Below the pieces are notes generated by a model. The model made no database searches, was not told where the DNA came from, and worked only from the letters and a program-made list of their open reading frames with translations. Both the position numbers and the translations under genes were made by a program. DNA of 64,000 nucleotides from Clavelina lepadiformis (Eukaryota > Chordata > Ascidiacea > Aplousobranchia > Clavelinidae): assembly GCF_947623445.1 (NCBI RefSeq), contig NC_135241.1, positions 24,244,501 through 24,308,500 on the forward strand. The letters run 5' to 3'. Each line of letters opens with the position of its first letter. Position 1 is the stretch's first letter. This document shows positions 33,660 through 46,602 of this stretch, piece by piece.

Positions 33660-35240
33660 CCTTGGTTAAACATGAAATCACTTTATCATCAATTTTGCTT
33701 CGAAGTAAATGAGAAGATTTTTTCTTTTTATAAGAATAGTTACTTGTCCCAGTGAATTATAAACACGCAGTAACGTCACTTGCCAGTGGTAAGGTTTGTA
33801 AAATACAGATGACACTATACCTTTATACCTGTTATAAGGTAAGGTTAAAGTTTGTAACTTAGCCAAATTTTCTCGTCATTGAAAGCAAAGCCTGACCATT
33901 GTAATAAAATTGGAGTCTGTTGTCAATTCATTGTTTTATGTGTGATGCTATATTTGTGTCATTGATATCTAATGAACCCGCTAGTCTGAGCTTATGCTTG
34001 ATTGACAGACGTTGAACACCGTATCAAAACAACAACTTACAATGTTCATGAAGGTTCTAATAAGAAAAACGTTTCTAGGGCAATCGCTTTGATTAGCGAC
34101 GTGTTTTATGCACAATTCTCTGGTAGGGGTAAGAAACGGAATTCTAAATATCTGACTCTTTGAAAAATCCGGAATCATCTGAATAGCAGTTTTTTTAATA
34201 CCAAGCTTAACTCTAATAGTTATATGTTAATTAAGGAATCGCATTAAATTACAGTTTTTGCAGATTTAAATGTAACTAACAAACAACGAGAGATGTTTTC
34301 TGAAACCTTTGAATGTTGGTAATTTAATGTCATATAAACTTGTTGCAACAAACCGATTTATAAAATTCAAATTCGTTTAGTTAATACAAGCAATTATGTA
34401 CAGAACGTAGCGTGCTTCTGAGGCGTCGATTAGAAATAGACATATTTACATCATCAACTTTAAGTTGACCGGGCTTTAAACTCTTTTTATTAAATGTATC
34501 TCGATGAAACTTTATATGTTTGTAATGTAACGTGCTGCAAACTTGTTTTAAAGAAAAAATCTAGACAATTTATAGTTGTTTGTTTAAAACGGGCAATTTC
34601 ATAAAGATGTTGGTAAATATTTGCAGGCATCGTTTAAAGTAACCCTGTGTTTATCATTAACATTGTACCTTGACCAAAGTCTAATACAACCCTTTTTGAT
34701 CATTTTAAAGAAAGTTATGTTTTTATGTTTGATTTGTTTTCAGTAAATTGCATTGTATTATCTTGTGTAAAAACAACATTTTAACTTAACATGAATGTTT
34801 GCTAATATGAATTGCATTGCAAAAATTGTCGAAAGTGACAGAAATATATGCAAGTTTAATTTTGAAATGGATTGATACCGTACATAAAAAAGTTATTTGG
34901 AGATTTAAATTTGCTGAAATGATTACAGGTTATTGCAAATATGTTTATCCGAGTGCAATTTTGACATTTCTCTTAATGCTTCATTTGAACAAAGCGAAAC
35001 TCTTCATTGTACAAGTTTACCAAAATAGTTGAAATTACATTTAATTTTTAAATAGATTGAAATACGACATTGCTTTTTTAACAGATTCATAACTCGAAAA
35101 CATCACAGGATGTAAATTTGTGCCTCTTTAATAACGATTATTTTAGTGGTTTGAACAGATTTTCTCTTTTTTACCTTTAATGTAGGCCTACTTTATTCTG
35201 GAAACGGAAAGCGGTCTTCATGAAATCTCTATTTCAGTGT
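33660..35240. other. Intergenic, AT-rich, nothing recognised
   Basis: The first 260 bp may be 3' UTR of the preceding candidate gene. The rest has no exon, RNA or TE signal that I can support. Confidence 0.4.
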
Positions 35241-36030
35241 GTTCCATGAAATATTTGGAACATTTTTTGCTATAAAACTTGTTTCTGGAACAATTTTTTT
35301 TACAAAGATTGTTTCTGAAACATTCTTTGGAACAAATTTTGCGTCTGAATTTGTTTCATACTGCCATAATTTGTTCCAGAAAACTAATTATAGAGACGTG
35401 ATTTGTTTTCTCAGAAAAAATTGGAATAATTAAGATTTATGACAGTAGCCAAATGTGTTGAAGTTCTATTTTTTGAGTCAAATTTTGTTACATACTCGAG
35501 TTTGGTAATTTGTTTCCAGAAAGTTTGGGAAATTTTTTTGTCAGAAATTTTGTTTCTGAAACATTTTTCGGAACAAAATTTGTGCCTAAATTTGTTACAT
35601 GCTGCAAAATTTTGTTCCAGGAAACAAATTTAACAAACATGCTGTTTTTTTCAGAAAAAATCTGGAATAAAATTTATACCACTAGCCAAGTTTGCTCAAA
35701 TTCCAGTAAAAAAATTTAATATTCAGTGTACAAGTGTTCGTTAACGCCATCTTGTGACTGCGAAAGTTTCGTAACAAATCTTTATAATTTCCTAACAAAT
35801 TTCGAAACAAGAATTTGTTACATTTGTGAAACAAATTTCCTGGGAATTTAGAAGTCGGTATCAATTTTTCAAAAACAGTTTTTTGTTGGAACAAAATTTG
35901 TTTTTAATTACCATTCATGAAGAGAATATTGAAACAATTTTCGGACCAAATATTGTTTCAGAAACAATTTTTTCATTTTCGGAACAAAAATTGTTTCATG
36001 AAACAATTTTGGGAACAAAAAATTTGTTCC
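35240..36030. repeat. Degenerate repeat field of TTTGTTTC/GAAACAAA palindromes
   Basis: A direct repeat of about 160-180 bp (from GTTTCTGAAAC at 35311 and again at 35552, period 241 bp) sits in a field of GTTTC and GAAAC or GGAACAAA motifs facing each other. The best dyad is a perfect 24-bp palindrome at 35987-36010 centred on TTTCATGAAA. The field ends where NXPE module C begins (about 36060). Confidence 0.7.
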
Positions 36031-36059
36031 AAACTAGTATAACCATGGACTAACCATAA

Positions 36060-38368
36060 CCATGGGAGATGCGAGCTCATTGTCCAGTGTTTCCCTCATT
36101 CTTTGTGGAAAGTGGGACACGTCCAAAAGCAAGTTGTGTGAAAGAACACTTCTCACTGAATATTCTGGTGAAATAGTTTTGAATAATAATTATTGTTTAA
36201 GTAATTACAGTATAAGCAAAATAAAATCACAAAATTGGCCTTAATTGTGACGTAATTCAAGGCTCTTGTGAAGTCAAGCGTAACCACAGACAACATGTAG
36301 CCGACTTCTATTGTCGATGAACTGGGCTTGCATTAAATTGCTTTGTTTCGTTGTCCTGGAATCAAAAGGGTTGGTTAAAAGGCTACACCGTTGATTGAAA
36401 ATGGTTGGGCAAGGTGTAAAAAGCAATCGCTGAAAAATAAGGTAAACTAACGGACGCGCCTACAACATGTAACTTTATTTTAATTAACACTTCATGCTAA
36501 GTTTAGCAATTTTTTTACTTTTTCAATCTAAAAATGTCCAATAAAGTCGCAAATAGTGAGTTCACATATTTTTTAATCAGAAGTAACCTTTACCGGTGGC
36601 ATAATATCGGCAAAAAGGACATCAGCAACAGAATCTGCTGTATAAGAAGTACCGAGTACCGGCAAAGTACAGAGCTACTTTTTTGAAATAGTACCAAATA
36701 CTGGAAGAGTCGGTAAATGTTTGCCAAGTACCGGTACCGGTACCGTTACCGTCGGTATTTTCAAAGTACCAATTGCCCACCTCTGTTCATTCAACAGCCG
36801 TCTGCCGTTACGACAATCCATCCGCGATCCGTTATGACGAAAATTCAAAGACCTCGAAACTAGAGTCAAAACATGGCATATTATTTTGCAAATAAGGGTA
36901 TTTTGGATACGCATCATTGGGCGCATCAGGAAAGATGTTTCGATGTCGTGCCTGATATCTTTAGCTGAATCTGAAGGCAACGGACAACGGTAACAGCTGT
37001 CGAGCGCAAATAGCACCCAGTGTATGGCTATAAAGCACACTATGGCGAATTTACGACGGACAAATGACAACATAATAGCAATTATGTTTACAATGTAATA
37101 AAGATAATGCAACCAGAGTATAAACAGCTGATTTCATCTGTGTATTCAATCACAAATGTATGTTAAAAAGGGTTAAGTCGATCCCAAGTATCCCAAGCAA
37201 GCGGAAACGGACCCATTGTGTCAATGCGTGGGATTACAAAGTGTTGGAAATAGTTTTCTCGGTTTGTGTTCGTCTCCTTTAACTGTTTGTTTAGGGCTAG
37301 GCCAGTGGTTCTCAACCTTTTTGGCTTACAGCACCCTGCAAGCAACCAAAGGATGTGGCGGCACCCACAGTCAAACCAAAAGGTTTTTGTGTTAAATAAA
37401 AATAAGTTTCGCAACCGTTTTCCTGGACTAGTGATTAGTGCGCAATAACTTTCGGTACCCATTCGAAACCTAATCTGTACCACGGTTGAAAACCACTGGA
37501 CTAGGCCAATCAGCACGAGTCCTTTCAATTCTGCAGGAGTCATACCCTCAGGTATTACAATGGTATGACGTCATTGCGTAACAAATTCGGAACCTGAGTC
37601 ACATTTGTTGCGAGTCCGGTGCTCGAATCAATCGGCAACGACACGTCGACAAATTTTTAAAAAGCTTTTAACCGAACTTTTACAAAATTTTGGTAGAAAA
37701 CACCCAGAAGCTTGATTATGCCCCGAATTGTGTAGGCAATGTATACGCATCTACGTTTAACAACGTTTATACGTGAAACATGCGTTTCATGCGTTGATAC
37801 ATTTACTGAAATTTTCGTTTTTGCATTCTCATTTATTCGAAAAAACATACATTTATGCAAACGATAAATGACAAACCGATCCGACTTTGATTGTGAGAAT
37901 AACATTGAAGCAAATAATTGATAAGTTAAGCTCGTCACAACGTAATTTGATTTCTAAACTAACAATGTGTGGAGAGATTGCTGAGATTCCTTTGGAAAAA
38001 CTTTCCATCTACCTGTATGGCTTATATGTTGTGAAAAACTCGCAGTTGCGTATTCAAAGTATTTTGCACTAGGCCTACAGTATATGACACAAATTGAGTA
38101 CAATATGGGATTGAAAGGTTCTGCACTGCGTAATACGCTCCAAACACATTACCATTTTTATCAAGCTGTTAAGGATTAACGAATGTCAAATATTTGTTGC
38201 TCAGCGCGTCGACCAAGCAACTGTATACGTTAATATTCAAGCTCAATGTATTGGCCTATGTTCAAGCAAACGCATGTATATATCCCGGTTTACTTTCAGG
38301 AAAATGTGTATTTGAACAAACTTTTTATGTGAGAAAAAGTTAGAAGTTGGCCTAGTTGCAGCAAGGAT
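36060..38368 (+). repeat. 5' flank of NXPE module, copy C
   Basis: It is homologous to 41953-44366 and 53032-55445, starting CATGGGAGATGCGAGCTCA. It includes a TACCGGTACC-rich segment (36640-36785) whose right end GCCCACCTCTG may be an old transposon terminus, the 196-bp hAT MITE, and the promoter-proximal 740 bp shared by all five copies. No gene is seen in it. Confidence 0.75.
37303..37498. mobile_element. hAT-like MITE, 196 bp (NXPE module copy C)
   Basis: The same element as 5706-5902: CAGTGGTTCTCAACC at the left end, GGTTGAAAACCACTG at the right, flanked by GGCTAGGC and GACTAGGC. Confidence 0.87.
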
Positions 38369-40517
38369 ATGATGAGCATGTTTCGTGGAAAAAAACGCCT
38401 AATTTTCGCCGTAGTTGCCGCTTATTTTACTTTTATCTCTTTTTGGCTCAATTTGGACCAAACAGCATTAGACGAGAATCATCCAGCAAAGCAAAATTAT
38501 CCATTGAAAAGGCAAAGTAGCCAAGGTGAAATGAGCGATGAAAACGAGCTGGCGTTTGACTGGCCAACAACAAGCTCGGCGTCGGAAAGCAAACACTTCA
38601 CACCACCCAGTGAAGCTTTGGATCCGAATTCCGCTTACTATGGAAACATTTACAAGGACATGTATGGCCATCCTGTCCGCAATGCAAGTATCTATGGGAA
38701 TGAAACGTTTAAAGTGGATTGGAAGAAATATTTCCCAGCAACTATGACTTCACTGAAGAAGTACGAAGTTCAAAATCCTACGCGTGATCCCGCAGCGTTT
38801 ACAAGTGAGAAATCAACTGTTAGCCTGGAAACAAGTAACAAATCATTCAAAGTAGGAGATGTGCTTGTCGCTCATATACAAGCCAAAGATAGATTGAATC
38901 GAAGTAAAACTTTTGGAGGTGATTACTTCAGGGCGAGGCTAATTCGAACAGAACCAAATGGAAATTTAAGAGACGGAATTGCTTGCAACATTAAAGATCA
39001 TTTAAATGGATCTTACACCCTGCAAGCTCCGCTACTAATGGCTGGTACGTTTTTCTTGGAGGTAAAGCTGGTGTGTCCACTAGAAGGAATTGCTGGATTT
39101 ATAAATTTTACTTCAATGCGAAACAACAAAGGAAATTTTTTTCAGGCTATTTTACAGACAAACGAAACGGTGGAATGCAATATGGACCTAAACACATATG
39201 ACGGGTGAGAACTACAGTAAATATCGCAAACTTTTTACTTTATATAAAAATTTTGTCCTATCGTAGCCCTATTCAAGGTAAAGTCTCTACAAATAAGACA
39301 TTAGTCTACACTACAGGCTGAATACCGTCACAACTATTTGTTTATTCTTGTATGCATGGAACAGTGGACAAATTTCATCAGCATGTCCCACGAGATTGGG
39401 TGGTCTGGGATACTCATAAACTGACATGTTCTATAAAAATAGGTCAAAAATGTGTCCCGTAAGCAAGGCTCATCAATAATATAGCTTTATAGTTAACTTA
39501 CATAAGTATATTGCTTATTTCCTTACCGTTATGCTGTACATTAAAAGAAAGTTATTTCATTACAGTTATGAAAAGACACCGATGTGCGATTACGGCAATC
39601 CAAGAAACGGAGAGACTTGGTTCTGTGTTTTGCCGCCTTCAAGGGAATGCTCACCAATTACATGGCTGGTTATTGAAAAAAAATTCCATGTACCGCCGTT
39701 TGATTACAGAATAAAATACCCACGAATTTATGGCAAAGTGGCACAAATCGTAGGATCAGGAACACAAATAGATGTTTCACTTGGGGCGTTCAATGATGAG
39801 TCAATCAAGGTATTAACTCCGCCATCCGTCTATTTGCACCAGGGGAATTGGATAAACACACTGAGCTCAAAACCAATTTCATCTTCAAACAACTTCCACG
39901 AGTGTCTTGAACACAAACCTATTTATATGTTTGGTGATTCGACAATCAGACAATTTTTCTACTTGTTTAAAAGTAAATTTGACCTGGAATTATATGGTCC
40001 AGGCAACAGTAAAGTTTGGCAACAACCAAAAACTGCAAGAAGTAAAGATGGCAAAAGCAAAATAACTCTTTATTACAGAGCCCATGGACCGCCACTTAGA
40101 AATCCAGGCCCTCCGAGTAGTCGACCTTACATAACTGATTCCATTGATGGAATCAAAGTTGAAAATGAATCTCAAGTTTACGTAATATTTAATATAGGCT
40201 TGCATCTACTGCAGGATGAAACATCTTTGTATGTCCGCCGTCTGTTAAGTATCAAAAAAGCCATTATTCGACATCACAAATCTTTTTCAAACACAAAATT
40301 TATTGTGAGAGGAATGAACGTAGTCGAAACAATTGACGAATGGCTCATTATGAGATATGAAACATTACTGCGGGAGATTTTTAAAAATATGACAAATGTA
40401 TTTTATTTGAACTTATGGGACATGACTACAGTGATACCTCTAAATGATTATCATCCAACACTTCCAGTTTTAGATCAGGAAGCGTTACTTTTGCTCAACC
40501 TTATGTGTGAGGCATAG
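38369..40517 (+). CDS. NXPE-family protein (neurexophilin and PC-esterase), copy C
   Basis: Exons 38369-39204 and 39566-40517 give 595 intact residues. A signal anchor (residues 10-27) is followed by an Asn/Ser-rich stem, the neurexophilin-like domain (VGDVLVAHIQAKDRLNRSK, GGDYFRARLIRTEPNG, LEVKLVCPLEGI) and the PC-esterase domain with Ser404 in YMFGDSTIRQ and His575 in NDYHPTLPV. The residues before His575 are Asn-Asp-Tyr here, against Asn-Gly-Tyr in B and Ser-Gly-Tyr in D and E. C is therefore the only copy with an acidic residue near the catalytic-type His. Another difference is a run of replacements after WLVI (EKKFH instead of DRRGR). The start MMSMFRG is preceded by a splice acceptor GTTGCAG. 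It is probably a Golgi or surface type II membrane protein. Confidence 0.9.
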
Positions 40518-41290
40518 CGATTATGACCATTGATGACGTAAAAGTCAAAATTGTTTTTTGTTTGAGAGTTTGTAAGCCTAATTCTTTGGATGTTAGTTAT
40601 TACACTATGCCTATAATCTCATACCAATTTATGACACTTAATAGAACTTCAGAAAAGCAGGCTAAGTATGGTTTTTCCAGTCGCCCAGTTGCTTGATTCT
40701 GACTTTTCAGCTGGATAAGGAGCATCGTTTCATCCAAAAGAGAAAAATTGTTATCATATGTTTCTCATTTTTTTATGTTTTAGGCTTCAAAAATAAACAT
40801 TTTGTTTTTCGTTGTCATTTTCACAAATCAATGTAACTCTTGTAGTAATGGTTGATACAGAGGTGGTTTGTAAACACTTTTGTTTTGCCTTATTATTGTT
40901 CTAAACCAGAAGTTTGTTTTTGATACTTTCAGTCAAATAAATGTTTCAAACACTTCGATTTGGTAAGAAATATTTTGGTAGAAGCGTTGCCAAGCCTATA
41001 AATTTAAATACGCAGCATATTTAAAAATCAAACTTAGTTTTAAAAAGCTTACGAAGATTAAAATAGCGGACTGCGACAAACAACAACCAAAACGAAGATA
41101 GTTAACACTGTCACAACAAAATTGAATGAGATAAACAGCATATGCTTTTGATTTTTATGTATTTACATCAGAACACGACACTTCTCGATATATAACAAAA
41201 AACTTAAAAAACGTTTCGGTGTTTTCTCTAAACAAAAACTAGACGTTTAAAATCGAACAAGTTAAATTCACAAACTAAGTGTTAGAAACC
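40518..41290. other. 3' flank of NXPE-C
   Basis: It is paralogous to 8924-10726 without the hAT insertion; the empty GTTATTAC site is at 40596-40603. Poly(A)-like AATAAA occurs near 40792 and 40936. No gene. Confidence 0.5.
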
Positions 41291-41386
41291 ATGGGTTATA
41301 CAAAAGAAGAAATACATGCAGCCTTTCTATCAATCATCTTGGCACTTTATTTTATGATTTCCATATCTTTAAAGCGGGATGAGTAA
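41291..41386 (+). CDS. Possible 31-residue membrane micropeptide
   Basis: The ORF has a strong start context (AAACCATGG). It encodes MGYTKEEIHAA, then FLSIILALYFMISISL, a clear membrane helix, and ends KRDE before TAA. The homologous sites after NXPE-B, D and E begin with the same seven codons but lose the frame by a one-base difference. It could also be a first coding exon whose continuation I cannot see. No family is recognised. Confidence 0.3.
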   Translation: MGYTKEEIHAAFLSIILALYFMISISLKRDE

Positions 41387-41791
41387 CCTAGACGATGTGT
41401 AACTTATAGTTTGCAAGCTATAGCTTAATGTTGGTTTAGGTAATAACCATGACTACAATATGGTAGCCTATTATGTAGGCAACACGCATAAGTTACATAT
41501 TAAAAAACGTAAATTTTCAACCGGTCAACATTTCTTTTGAAAATCATACTTTTATTTTCATTGCTTGCTTTCGGTACATGTAGTTTGGTAGTCTCACATC
41601 GGTTTCTTTATGTATCTGTAATGAAGTAACTTTCTTATGCAGTATCGGTAATAAAAATAACATAATTAATTTTAATTTATCTATGACTTTTTATAGTTGT
41701 AGAATATATGAGGCTTGCCTACGAAGCACTTTCTTGTCCCATTCCATATCAGTTTATGACTGTCCCAGCCCGCCAGGTCCCGTTTGATCGT
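41387..41791. other. Module C end and unique spacer
   Basis: Homology to the region after NXPE-B ends near 41587 (CGGTACATGTAGTTTGG). The next 200 bp are unique in the window and lead to the sharp start of block D at 41792. Confidence 0.5.
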
Positions 41792-43297
41792 TTACTTTAT
41801 TCAAATACAAAGTAGGCCTACGTCATACCATGTCTCCAGTCGAAGTTCTAAGTTTACAGGACTAACATCAATATGCGCATGCGCGTATTATTATAAATGA
41901 TTCAAAATTCAGACCATGTCCTTACTTGTAAAACAAATGAGTATAGTTGTCCATGGGAGATGCGAGCTCAGTGTCCAGTGTTTCTCTCATTCTTTGTGGA
42001 AAGTGGGACACGTCCAAAAACAAGTTGATCTTGTGTGAAAGAACACTTCTCACTGAATATTCTGGTGAAATAGTTTTGAATAATAATTATTGGTTAAGTA
42101 ATTACAGTATAAGGCTATAAGCAAAATAAAATCACAAAATTGGCCTTAATTCTGACGTAATTCAAGGCTCTTGTGAAGTCATACGTAACCACAGACAACA
42201 TGTAACCGACTTCTATTGTCGGTGAACTGGGCTTGGATTAAATTGCTTTGTTTCGTTGTCCGGGAATCAAAAAGGGTGGTTAAAAGGCTACACCGTTAAT
42301 TGAAAATGGTTGGGCAAGGTGAAAAAAGCAATCGCTTAAAAAGAAGGTAAACTCACGGATGCGCCTACAACATGTAAATTTATTTTAATTAACACTTTAT
42401 GCTAACCTTAGCGCTTTTTGTACTTTTTTAATTTAAAAATGTCCAATAAAGTCGCAAACAGTGAGTTTACATATTTTTTAATCTGAAGTAACCTTTACCG
42501 GTGGCGTAATATCGGCAAAATGGCACCAGCAACAGAATCTGCTGTATAAAAAGTACCGAGTACCGGCAAAGTATGGAACTACTGTTTTCAAATACAGTAG
42601 TACCAAATACCAGAACAGTCGGTACATTTTTTGCCAAGTATCGGTACCGTTACCATCGATACTTTCAAAGTACCGACTGCCCGCCTCTGGCCATTCCACA
42701 GCCGTCTGCCGTTATGACAATCCATCTGCGATCCGTTATGACGAAAATTCAAAGACCTCGAAACCGGAATCAAAACATGGCATACTATTTGGCAAATAAG
42801 GGTTTTTTGGATACGCGTCATTGGGCGCATCACGAAAGATGTTTCAATGTCGTGCCAGCTATCTTTAGCAGAATCTGAAGGCAACGGACAACGGTAACAA
42901 CTGTTGAGTGCAAGTTGCACCCAGTGTATGGCTATAAAGCACTCTATAGCGAATTTACGACGACTACGACGACTACGACGACCAATCAAATATATTGTAC
43001 GCGCATTATCAGTAAAAGAATAAACACAGAGTTTCTATAGTTAATTGTTGACAAATGACAACATAACACCAAATATGTTTACAGTGTAATAAAGATAATG
43101 CAACCAGAGTATAAACAGCTGATTTCATCTGTGCATTCAAGCACAAAAGTAAGTTAAAAAAAGTTATTTCGATTCCAAGTTTCCCAAGCAAGCGGAAACG
43201 GACCGACCCATTGTGTCAATGCGTGGGATTACAAAGCGTTGGAAATAGTTATCTCGGTTTGTGTTCGTCTCCTTTAGCTGTTTGTTTAGGGCTAGGC

Positions 43298-43496
43298 CCG
43301 TGGTTCTCAACCTTTTTTGGCTTACAGCACCCTGCAAACAACCAAACGATTTGGCGGCACCCACAGTCAAACCAAAAAGTTTCTACATTAAATAAAAATA
43401 AGTTTCGCGATCGTTTTCCTGGATTATAGTGATTAGTGCGCAATAACTTGCGGCACCCTTGCGAAACGTAAATGGCAGCCCGGTTGAAAACCACTG
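43298..43496. mobile_element. hAT-like MITE (NXPE module copy D)
   Basis: The same element as 5706-5902. The first bases are CCGTGG instead of CAGTGG. The flanks are perfect GGCTAGGC octamers (43290-43297 and 43497-43504). Confidence 0.87.
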
Positions 43497-44366
43497 GGCT
43501 AGGCCAATCCGCACGAATCCTTTCAATTCTGTAGGAGTCATACCCTCGGGCATTACAATGGTATGACGACATTGCGCATCAAATTCGGAACCTGAGTCAC
43601 ATTTGTTGCGAGTCCAGTGCTCGAACCAACCGGCTAACACGTCGACAAAATTTTAAAAAGCTTTTAACCGAGCTTTTAAAAAATTTTGGTAGAAAACTCC
43701 AAGAAGCTTGGTTATGCTCCGAATTGTGTAGGCAATGTATACGCATCTACGTTTAACAACGTTTATACGTGAAACATATGTTTCATGCGTTTATACGTTT
43801 ACTGAAATTTTCGTTTTTGCGTTCTCATTTATACGAAAAAACATACATTTATGCAAATGAAAAATGGCAAACCGATCCGACTTTGATTGTGAGATTAACA
43901 TTGAAGCAAATGATTGATATAAGTTAAGCTCGTTACAACGTTATTTGATTTCTAAACCAAAAATGTGTGGAGAGATTGCTGAGATTTCTTTGGAAAAACC
44001 TTCCATCTACCTGTATAGCTTATATATTGTGAAAAAGTCGCAGTTGCGTATTCAAAGTATTTTGCACTAGGCCTACAGCATATGGCACAAAATGAGTACA
44101 ATATGGGATTGGAAGGTTCTGCACTGCGTAATACGCTCCAGGCACATTACCATTTTTATAAAGCTGTTAAGGATTAACGAATGTCAAATATTTCTTGCTC
44201 AGCGCGTCGACCAAGCAACTGTATACGTTAATATTCAAGCTCAATGTATTGGCCTATGTTCAAGCAAAAGCGTGTATGTATCCCGGTATACTTTCAGGAA
44301 AATGTGTATTTGAACAGAATTTTGATGTGAGAAAAAGTAACAAGTTGGCATAATTGCAGCAAGGAT

Positions 44367-46515
44367 ATGATGAGCATGTTTCGTGGTAAAAAACGCCTAA
44401 TTTTCGCCGTAGTTGCCGCTTATTTAACTTTTATCTCTTTTTGGCTCATTTTGGACCAGACAGCATTAGACGAGAATCATCCAACAAAGCAAAATTATCC
44501 ATTGAAAAGGCAAAGTAGCCAAGGTGAAATGAGCGAAGAAAACGAACTGGTGTTTGACTGGTCAACAACAAGCTCGGCGTCGGAAACCAAACACTTCACA
44601 CCACCCAGTGATGCTTTGGATCCGAATTCCGCTTACTATGGAAACATTTACAAAGATATGTATGGCCATCCTGTCCGCAACGCAAGTATCTATGGGAATG
44701 AAACGTTTAAAGTGGATTGGAAGAAATATTTCCCAGCAATTATAACTTCACTGAAGAAGTACGAAGTTCAAAATCCTACGCGTGATCCCGCAGCGTTTAC
44801 AAGTGAGACATCAACTGTTAGCCTGGAAACAAGTAACAAAGCCTTCAAAGTAGGAGATGTGCTTGTTGCTCATATACAAGCCAAAGATAGATTGAATCGA
44901 AGTAAAACTTTTGGAGGTGATTACTTCAGGGCGAGGCTAATTCGAACAGAACCAAATGGAAATTTAACAGACGGAATTGCCTGCAACGTTAAAGATCATT
45001 TAAATGGATCTTACACCCTGCAAGCTCCGCTACTAATGGCTGGTACGTTTATCTTGGAGGTAAAGCTGGTATGTCCACTAGAAGGAATTGCTGAATTTAT
45101 AAATTTTACTTCAATGCGAAACAACAAAGGAAATTTTTTTCAGGCTATTTTACAGACAAACGAAACGGTGGAATGCAATATGGACCTAAACACATATGAC
45201 GGGTGAGAACTACAGTAGATATCGCAAACTTATTACTTTATATAAAAATTTTGTCCTATCGTAGCCCTATTCAAGGTAAAGTCTCTACAAATAAGACATT
45301 AGTCTACACTACAGGCTGAATACTGATACAACTATTTGTTTATTCTTGTATGCATGAAACAGTGGACAAATTTCATCCGCATGTCCCACGGGATTGGGTG
45401 GTCTGGGATACTCATAAACTGACATGTTCTATAAAAATAGGTCCAAAATGTGTCCCGTAATCAAAGCCGATAAATAATATAGCTTTATAGTTAACTTACA
45501 TAAGTATATTGCTTATTTCCTTACCATTATACTGTACATTTGAAGAAAGTTATTTCATTACAGTTATGAAAAGACACCGATGTGCGACTACGGCAATCCA
45601 AGAAACGGAGAAACTTGGTTCTGTGTTTTGCCGCCTTCAAGAAAATGCTCACCAATTACATGGCTGGTTATTGACAGAAGAGGCCGTGTACCGCCGTTTG
45701 ATTACAAAATAAAATACCCACCAATTTATGGCAACGTGACACAAATCGTAGGATCAGGAACACAAGTAAATGTTTCACTTGGGGCGTTCAATGATAAGTC
45801 AATCAAGGTGACAGATCTGCCATCCGTCTATTTGCACCAGGGGAATTGGATAAACACACTGAGCTCAAAACCAATTTCATCTTCAAAAAACTTCCACGAG
45901 TGTCTTGAACACAAACCTGTTTATATGTTTGGTGATTCGACAATCAGACAATTTTTCTACTTGTTTAAAAGTAAATTTGACCTGGAATTATATGGTCCAG
46001 ACAGCAGTAAAGTTTGGCAACAACCAAAAACTGCAAGAAGTAAAGAAGGCAAAAGCAAAATCACTCTTTATTACAGAGCCCATGGACCGCCACTTGGAAA
46101 TCCAGGCCCTCCAAGTAGTCGACCTTACATAACTGATTCCATTGATGGAATCAAAGTTGAAAATGAATCTCAAGTTTACGTAATATTTAATATAGGCTTG
46201 CATCTACTGCAGGATGAAACATCTTTGTATGTCCGCCGTCTGCTAAGTATCAAAGAAGCCATTATTCGACATCACAAATCTTTTTCAAACTCAAAGTTTA
46301 TTGTGAGAGGAATGAACGTAGTCGAAACAATTGACGAATGGCTCATTATGAGATATGAAACATTACTGAGGGAGATTTTTAAAAAAATGACAAATGTATT
46401 TTATTTGAACTTATGGGACATGACTACAGTGATACCTCTAAGTGGTTATCATCCAACACCTCCAGTTTTAAATCAGGAAGCGTTGCTTTTGCTCAACCTT
46501 TTGTGTGAGGCATAG
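44367..46515 (+). CDS. NXPE-family protein, copy D
   Basis: Exons 44367-45202 and 45564-46515 give 595 intact residues with the same architecture as copy C (anchor 10-27, neurexophilin-like domain, PC-esterase with GDS Ser404 and YHP His575). Distinctive stretches against B and C are VTQIVGSGTQVNVSLG, and SIKVTDLPSVY where they have SIKVLTPPSVY. It differs from copy E at one residue (Asn in place of Lys at the codon containing 44987). The stop is followed at once by a poly(A) signal (TAGTAAAATAAAG), created by a deletion that removed the 3' flank still seen after B and C. Confidence 0.91.
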
Positions 46516-46536
46516 TAAAATAAAGTGTTAGAAACC

Positions 46537-46602
46537 ATGGGTTATACAAAAGAAGAATTAGATGCAGCCTACCAGCAATTACTTCTGCAGATTGTTTTGT
46601 GA
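46537..46602 (+). pseudogene. Short ORF related to the 41291 micropeptide
   Basis: It encodes MGYTKEELDAAYQQLLLQIV and one more Leu before TGA, 21 residues, and lacks the membrane helix of the 41291 version. It lies only 22 bases after the NXPE-D stop, so it may simply be 3' UTR. Confidence 0.25.

Noticed and set aside
36640-36785. GGTACC-rich segment ending GCCCACCTCTG as a transposon (also in D and E)
   Set aside because: Only one plausible terminus was found and no target duplication, so the element cannot be delimited.
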